DNA from: Heterohyrax brucei
Lineage: Eukaryota; Chordata; Mammalia; Hyracoidea; Procaviidae
Length of the DNA: 64,000 nt
NCBI GenBank assembly: GCA_028571685.1
Contig: CM053156.1
Span: 82,277,049-82,341,048, forward strand
Direction of reading: 5' to 3'
Program-made: the position numbers and the translations under genes
Notes under the pieces: model-generated
What the model was told of the DNA's origin: nothing
Databases searched by the model: none
What the model saw: only the letters and a program-made list of their open reading frames with translations
In this document: in pieces, positions 58,752 to 64,000 of the stretch
Layout of the letters: each line of letters opens with the position of its first letter
Position numbering within the stretch: position 1 is the first letter of the stretch

Positions 58752-58925
58752 CCACGGTAACCCAGGTGGCATAGTGGTTAAGTGCTGCATCTGCTAATCA
58801 AAAGGTCAGCAGTTCAAATCTGCCAGGCCCTCCTTGGAAACTGTTATGGGCCATTCTACTCTGCTTTATAAGGTCACTCTGAGTTGGAATTGACTCAGTG
58901 GCAGTGAGTTGGGTTTGGTTTTTGG
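58752..58925 (+). mobile_element. AfroSINE
   Basis: CCAGGTGGCATAGTGGTTAA head and CTCTGAGTTGGAATTGACTC tail. Confidence 0.9.
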
Positions 58926-59394
58926 TGTACTCACCTTGAGGAACTCTATTTTGCTTCTCAAATATATATTAATGCATATATTTATACTAAAGAATGAGAT
59001 ATAGCACTAATAGACTAGGAAGAAAATAGGACATGAATAAAGTGAAGGAAAAAAAAGGGAAAAAGTAGATAAATTGATCCCAAGAATCCACACATTAGAT
59101 TAATAACCTTCAAGTAGCTAAGGGGAAGAAAGAAAAATGATGAGTAATGCCACATTAAAAAATTCTTTGCCCTGAGATACTGGTAAGCGTTACCAGACAA
59201 AGAATTTTTTCAGAGGACCAGACCTTGGCAAAAAATATCCCTTTGGGCATTGACTTTGAGCAGAGGGGTCAACATTAATGTCAGCAGATTCAGAGCAAAG
59301 GCGGGAGAGAGATTCACTTGGCCAATTCTACTGACAATTTAACTTCCATCACAGCTAACCCCCAATCTAGTGGAAGGTCAGAGAAAGGCCGAGA

Positions 59395-59600
59395 ATCAGT
59401 GACAATCATCTACATGGCACTTATCCTGGGCCAGTACTGTAAGCACTTTCTTAACTTAGTCCTCACAATCCTATGAGGTTCCTACTGTTACAGGCATCAT
59501 TTTACAGATGAGGAAATGGAGGCCCAAAGAAACCCCGTGACTGGCCAAGGTTCCACAGGCCTTAAATAGAGGTATTCAGGCTTAAGCAATGGAGCTCCAA
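59395..59600 (+). repeat. MIR
   Basis: CATCATTTTACAGATGAGGA and CCCGTGACTGGCCAAGGTTC, preceded by CTAACTTAGTCC-type core. A well preserved MIR. Confidence 0.7.
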
Positions 59601-59741
59601 TCTCAGCTGTCAGTCACTCCATTGCAATACTGATCTGCAAATGCAGAATCTTTCAGCAATGCAACTGAATAGGTTTTGTTTGGAAGGGAGAATGAATGCT
59701 ACAGTCATAATTTCTGATTTCTTTTACAATTGAAAAAAAGC

Positions 59742-59930
59742 CCAAACTCTTATTGCTGTCAAGTTATTTCTGATTCATAGCGACCCTAGAGTTTCCAAGA
59801 CTGCAGATCTTTACAGAAGCTGACGGCCCTATCTTTCTCCCACAGAGAAGCCAGTGAGTTCAAACAACTGACCTTTCGGTTAACATCATGATGCTTTAAC
59901 CATTGCACCACCAGGCCTCCTCTGTTTTGT
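59742..59930 (-). mobile_element. AfroSINE, long variant
   Basis: TTGCTGTCAAGTTATTTCTG and GCTTTAACCATTGCACCACC. Confidence 0.8.
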
Positions 59931-60365
59931 AATATCATCTCTGATATTCATAATTACCCTGCAATTTGGAGGAGCCTTGGGGTTATTGGCAGAATTCATT
60001 GAGTAGAATTGAGTCAAACCTGTGATAGCACAGATATAGATGAACAAAGATATTAGGAAATTAAAGTGTGATTGGGATATGGTCCATATTGAAAATGATT
60101 GAGCTGAAGAGGGCTTCGGTTTAATTAATAATCAGTTACTTGTTTTTTGTTTAAATCATTCAGCACAATTTTATCGTAATATCCAAAATTACAGGAGCTA
60201 CCAGTGGTAACAGAACTGTTAAACTAGTGCCCTTCTTCCTCACTACGTAACAATCTTTTCATCTTCAACTCCACTGCCTTGAAGTGGCCAGGATCACCGA
60301 TTTGAACTGGTACATGAGTCTTCTAATGGTGCTTTCTAGGTGGTCTTTCTGCTCTACACATTAAA

Positions 60366-60530
60366 CCAAACAAAAAACCCACAGCTGCCAAGTCAGTTCC
60401 TACTCACAGCAATCCTGTAGGACAGAGTAGAACCGCCCCATAGAGTTTTCAAGGAGCTCCTGGTGGATTTGAACTGCCAACCTTTTAATTAGCAGCCAAA
60501 CACTTAACCATTATGCCACCAGTACACCCA
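60366..60530 (-). mobile_element. AfroSINE
   Basis: ACAGCTGCCAAGTCAGTTCC and ACACTTAACCATTATGCCAC. Confidence 0.9.
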
Positions 60531-61069
60531 CCCCTACTCCTGCTCACACTATAATCCAGAGGTTTTTTCACCCAAAAGCCAAATATGTTTTTTCAGACTA
60601 CCAATCAGATGAAGTTACTCTCTTCTGAACACCACCATCACTGCTGCCCATGCTGGCTCCTGACAAGTAATGTCCTTCCCTTGGACAATGTAATGGAAAA
60701 AGCAGAACACCACCACCACAACAACTTAACATGGCCTGCTCAGTTTGAAGCCTGCCCACCTCTCGATTTCCTCCTCTTTCTCTGCGCTAACTACACTGGC
60801 TTTGTTTCCGTTCCTTGAATTATCATGTCCTGTTTGACACGTATCCCCTTAGTAGGTCAAATTTCCCAGTCTAGTTTTGTAACCTCATATACCTTTCTCT
60901 GCAGTATGCACAGTAATCCCATTAATGTTTATACGCGCAAATTGTTGGTACATCTTACTCATTAGACCAAAGCCTGGGACACTGTTAATGTTTTGCTCAC
61001 TCTTATATTTCTGGTCCCTCCATGAAATCTAGCAAGATGTAAAGTGCTTAGTGTATAATTGCCAGTTCT

Positions 61070-61350
61070 ATGCTCCAGTATTTCCACTCCTAGTTATATA
61101 TCCAATTGACATAGCAGTTTATGCTCATCAAAAGATGTTCAAGAATGCTCATGGTAGCTTTCTTCTTCATTGTTAAAATCTGGAAACATCCCAATGGCTG
61201 TTAATAGGAGAACAGATCAATAAATTGTGGTGTACTCAGACAATGGAATGCTACTCAGAAAAAAAAAATGCAGATTGTGGTGACATGAAAGAAATACATG
61301 GATTTTTGCAAATACAATGTTGAGTGAAAGAAGCTAGACACGAAAAAGTA
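61070..61350 (+). mobile_element. Old L1 (L1M-type) 3'-end fragment
   Basis: Diverged but colinear with the mammalian L1 ORF2 end and 3'UTR: a 'tggaaacatcccaatggctg', 'gtactcagacaatggaatgc' and 'gtgaaagaagctagacac' series. It is interrupted at its right by the young minus-strand L1. Confidence 0.75.
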
Positions 61351-64000
61351 CATTCTTTTTTTTTATTTAACATAACTGAGTGAAAATGTACATTCACATG
61401 TAAATTTACATGCCCTCCTATATGCAGCTTCCACTGCTCTCCCTGTCCAGTGACTGCACACTATTCCTCTCTGCTCCATACATGTCTCATCCTCCCAACA
61501 GTCTCCTTTCCCCTCCTCTCCGTCCACTCCCCTTCCTCCAGCCAGAGGTCAGCAAGATGATATCCTATAGATGTATAGAACCATAAAGTGCTTCCAATAT
61601 ATGGTTACTCTGCATTGCCAAGTCCATTCCATTCCTGTCCGAAGAGTGGACCTTTGTTATAATTTATGGGAATGGGCAGCATCAGAGCCAGGGGCCATGC
61701 TCTCAGAGGAAGCCCAAAATCGCTGGACCATAAATTGAGGTCTTTTAGTGGAGATCTCATGATGCACCTCTTTTTATTCTTGTGTTGCCAGTGAGGCTCC
61801 TCTCTGTGAGCTCCGTCATGGCTATCACTGGTGGTGGCCAGGCACCATCCGGTTCTTCCGGTCCCAGGTCGATGTAGGCACCCACTCTTGTGGGTCTCTC
61901 TGTCTTCTCGGTTGTCTTTACCGCATGCCATTTTGGCCCTCGGTGAGCATCCGTTCCTGCTGAGTTGGGACCATCTGCTGTGTCCTCGGATGGCAGCTTG
62001 GCAGCTTTTAAGACCCCAGATGCCTCTCACCAATGTGGGGTGCAGAGAGCTCTCTTAGCAAAACGCTAGTTGTGCCAATTGGCCTGGAATTCGCCTAAGA
62101 GCATGGTCCCCCGTCCCCCGCCCCAGCTACTCTATCCTTGCAGTATTGAGTTAAGATGGAAGGAGTACTCAAGTTATGCTGAAGTCCACTTAATGTTGTT
62201 CTTGTTCCTAATGTGTGCTGTCACCGCTTTCTCCCAACTAGATTTCTAGTAACTACCTAAACTAAACCCTCCCCCCATCGCCCTCCCTCCCTCCCTTCCC
62301 TCCCTTGCAGCTGTCAAAGAGTCTTTTCTTCTATACACAAGTCTGTTTTTGAGATCTTATCGTAGAGTTCTCATACAGTATTTGTCCTTTTGTCGCTGAC
62401 TACTCTCACTCAACATAATGTCTTGCAGTTGAAACCAGGTTAGGAGATGTTTCCTGGAATCATCGTTATTCTTTATCACTGCGTAGTGCTCCATTGAGTA
62501 TATGTACCACAGTTTACCTATCCATTCTTCTATTGTTGGGCATCTGGGTTGATTCCACCTTTTTGCTATTGTGGACTGTGCCACGATAAACATTCTGGTG
62601 CATGTGTCCGTTGATGTGAAAGGCCTTGAATCTGTAGGATATATTCCAAGTAGTGGAATTACTGGGTCAAATGGTATATCGATATCCATTTTTTTAAGGA
62701 AGCGCCAGATTGCCTTCCAAAGAGGCTGGACCATTTTGCAACCCCACCAACAGTATAGGAGGGTTCCACTTTCTCCACAGCCTCTCCAGCATTTGTTGTT
62801 TTGTGTTTTCTGGATCATGGCCAATCTTGTTGGGGTGAGATGGTATCTCATTGTTGTCTTGATTTGAATTTCTTTAATAACTAAAGATCGTGAACATGTC
62901 CGCATGTGTTTTTTGGCTGCCTGGATCTCCTCTTTAGTGAAGTATCTGTCCATCTCCTTTGCCCATCGCTTAATTGGATGGTTTATCTTCTTCTTATTGA
63001 TATTTTGTAGTATGTTATAGATTATGGAGATCAGGCGTCGATCTGACATAGAGTTGCCAAATATTTTTTCCCACTCTGTGGGTGTTCTTTTAATTCTATT
63101 AATAAAGTCTTTGGATGAGCAAAAGTGTTTGATTCTTAATAGTTCCCATTTATCTATTTTCTCTTCTGTTGATTGAGGATTCTTTGACAGATTTTGGAGT
63201 CTGTCCTCACTGTGTATTAAAACTTCCATTGTTGTTCCTACCTTTTCTTGGATGAGCTTTATTGTTTTAGGTTTGATATTTAGGTCTTTTATCCAGTTGG
63301 AGTTGGTTTTTGTATAAGGTGTAAGATATGGATCTTGATTCAGTTTATTGCAGATGGATAACCATTTGTTGAAGATACTGTTTTTACCCCAGTTTAATGT
63401 CTTAGGGCCTTTGTCGAACATCAACTGTTCATAGGCAGGCGGTGTCATCTCTGGGGTCTCAATTCTGTTCCATTGATCGATCTGTCTGTCCTTGTACCAG
63501 TACCAGGCTGTTTTGACCACTGTGGCAGTGTAGTATGTTCTAAGGTCGGGTAATGAAAGGCCTCCCAGTGTGTTCTTCTTCTTTAGTAGTACCTTACTTA
63601 TCCGGGGCTTCTTCCCTTTCCAAACAAAATTGGTGATTTGTTTCTCCATCTCATTAAAAAATGATGCTGGAATTTGTATTGGGATTGCATTATATAAATA
63701 AATTGCTTTGGGTAAAATACACATTTTCACAATGTTAAGTCTTCCTATCCATGAGCAGGGTAGGTTTTTCCGTTTATCTAAGTCTCTCTTAGTTTCTTGT
63801 AGTAAGGGCTTGTAGTTCTCTTTGTAAAGGTCTGTTGTTTCTCTGGTTAGATTAATTCCTAGGTACTTTATCTTCTTAGGGGCTATCACAAATGGTATAG
63901 ATTTGATAATTTCCTCCTTAACAGTCTCGTTGTTGGTATAAAGGAATCCTACTGATTTACTTATGTTTATCTTGTATCCTGAGACTTTGCTGAACTCTTC
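61340..64000 (-). mobile_element. Young L1 retrotransposon, 3' part (ORF2 C-terminus and 3'UTR)
   Basis: On the minus strand an L1 enters from the right edge. It is open as ORF2 from 64000 to the stop at 62357, then has a 3'UTR of about 1 kb ending near 61345 in a short T run (the polyA tail). It has inserted into an older plus-strand L1 3' end at about 61070-61350. A homopurine G-rich tract on the minus strand (62267-62307) is the G-rich 3'UTR run typical of mammalian L1s. The 5' end is outside the window, so full length cannot be judged. Confidence 0.9.
62357..64000 (-). CDS. L1 ORF2p C-terminal part (reverse transcriptase distal region), 5' part off the window
   Basis: About 547 codons are open without a stop or frameshift from the window edge to TAA at 62357-62359. 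Recognisable L1 ORF2 signatures include KKIKYLGINLTRETTDLYKE, LPKAIYLYNAIPIQIP, TNFVWKGKKPRISK and GGLSLPDLRTYYTATVVKTA, and the end MRTLR. The endonuclease and the catalytic FADD-type reverse transcriptase motif lie upstream, beyond position 64000. The C-terminal Cys-rich motif reads CWRGCGESGTLLYCWWGC: the position that is His in the CX3CX7HX4C motif of human L1 is Tyr. The open frame marks a recent copy, but this change may impair it. It is a mobile-element gene, not a host gene. Confidence 0.9.
   Translation of the reverse strand, partial: EEFSKVSGYKINISKSVGFLYTNNETVKEEIIKSIPFVIAPKKIKYLGINLTRETTDLYKENYKPLLQETKRDLDKRKNLPCSWIGRLNIVKMCILPKAIYLYNAIPIQIPASFFNEMEKQITNFVWKGKKPRISKVLLKKKNTLGGLSLPDLRTYYTATVVKTAWYWYKDRQIDQWNRIETPEMTPPAYEQLMFDKGPKTLNWGKNSIFNKWLSICNKLNQDPYLTPYTKTNSNWIKDLNIKPKTIKLIQEKVGTTMEVLIHSEDRLQNLSKNPQSTEEKIDKWELLRIKHFCSSKDFINRIKRTPTEWEKIFGNSMSDRRLISIIYNILQNINKKKINHPIKRWAKEMDRYFTKEEIQAAKKHMRTCSRSLVIKEIQIKTTMRYHLTPTRLAMIQKTQNNKCWRGCGESGTLLYCWWGCKMVQPLWKAIWRFLKKMDIDIPFDPVIPLLGIYPTDSRPFTSTDTCTRMFIVAQSTIAKRWNQPRCPTIEEWIGKLWYIYSMEHYAVIKNNDDSRKHLLTWFQLQDIMLSESSQRQKDKYCMRTLR

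Overview
This is mammalian nuclear DNA, almost certainly from an afrotherian and probably an elephant-like (paenungulate) species. The sequence carries dozens of AfroSINEs (tRNA-derived SINEs whose tail reads like GAGTCGGAATCGACTCGACGG), many fragments of the RTE-type LINE that shares that tail, a recent L1, and older L2, MIR and mariner remnants. Two genes are spliced with canonical GT-AG sites. They lie head to head as in the human 20q13.2 neighbourhood: CYP24A1 on the minus strand and PFDN4 on the plus strand.

Positions 1-16450 hold the 5' two thirds of CYP24A1 (mitochondrial vitamin D 24-hydroxylase). Exons 1-8 encode residues 1-386 with no frame damage. Exons 9-12, with the haem-ligand cysteine, lie beyond the left edge. 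The CpG-rich promoter (about 15950-16450) has a TATA-like box, an inverted CCAAT box and two DR3 vitamin D response elements at the spacing known from human and rat. Positions 16450-41700 are intergenic and mostly repeats. Notable items there are a solo retroviral LTR with an intact 6-bp target duplication pointing at CYP24A1, an L1 5'UTR-like piece inserted in an AfroSINE, a small hairpin-element family, and a CTCF/CCAAT/E-box cluster midway between the two promoters.

Positions 41700-52070 hold the complete PFDN4 gene (prefoldin subunit 4, 134 aa, four coding exons). It has a CpG-island promoter containing a 6 x 15 bp GC-rich minisatellite, and a YY1-like motif over the start codon. From 52070 to 64000 I see no gene: only repeats, a mariner-derived foldback, a degraded L1 3' end, and at the right edge the 3' part of a young L1 (ORF2 C-terminus and 3'UTR, minus strand) running off the window.

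The two genes do not form one pathway. CYP24A1 inactivates vitamin D hormone in mitochondria and PFDN4 belongs to a cytosolic chaperone. I found no previously undescribed multi-gene system; the noteworthy signals are regulatory and mobile-element structures, listed separately.
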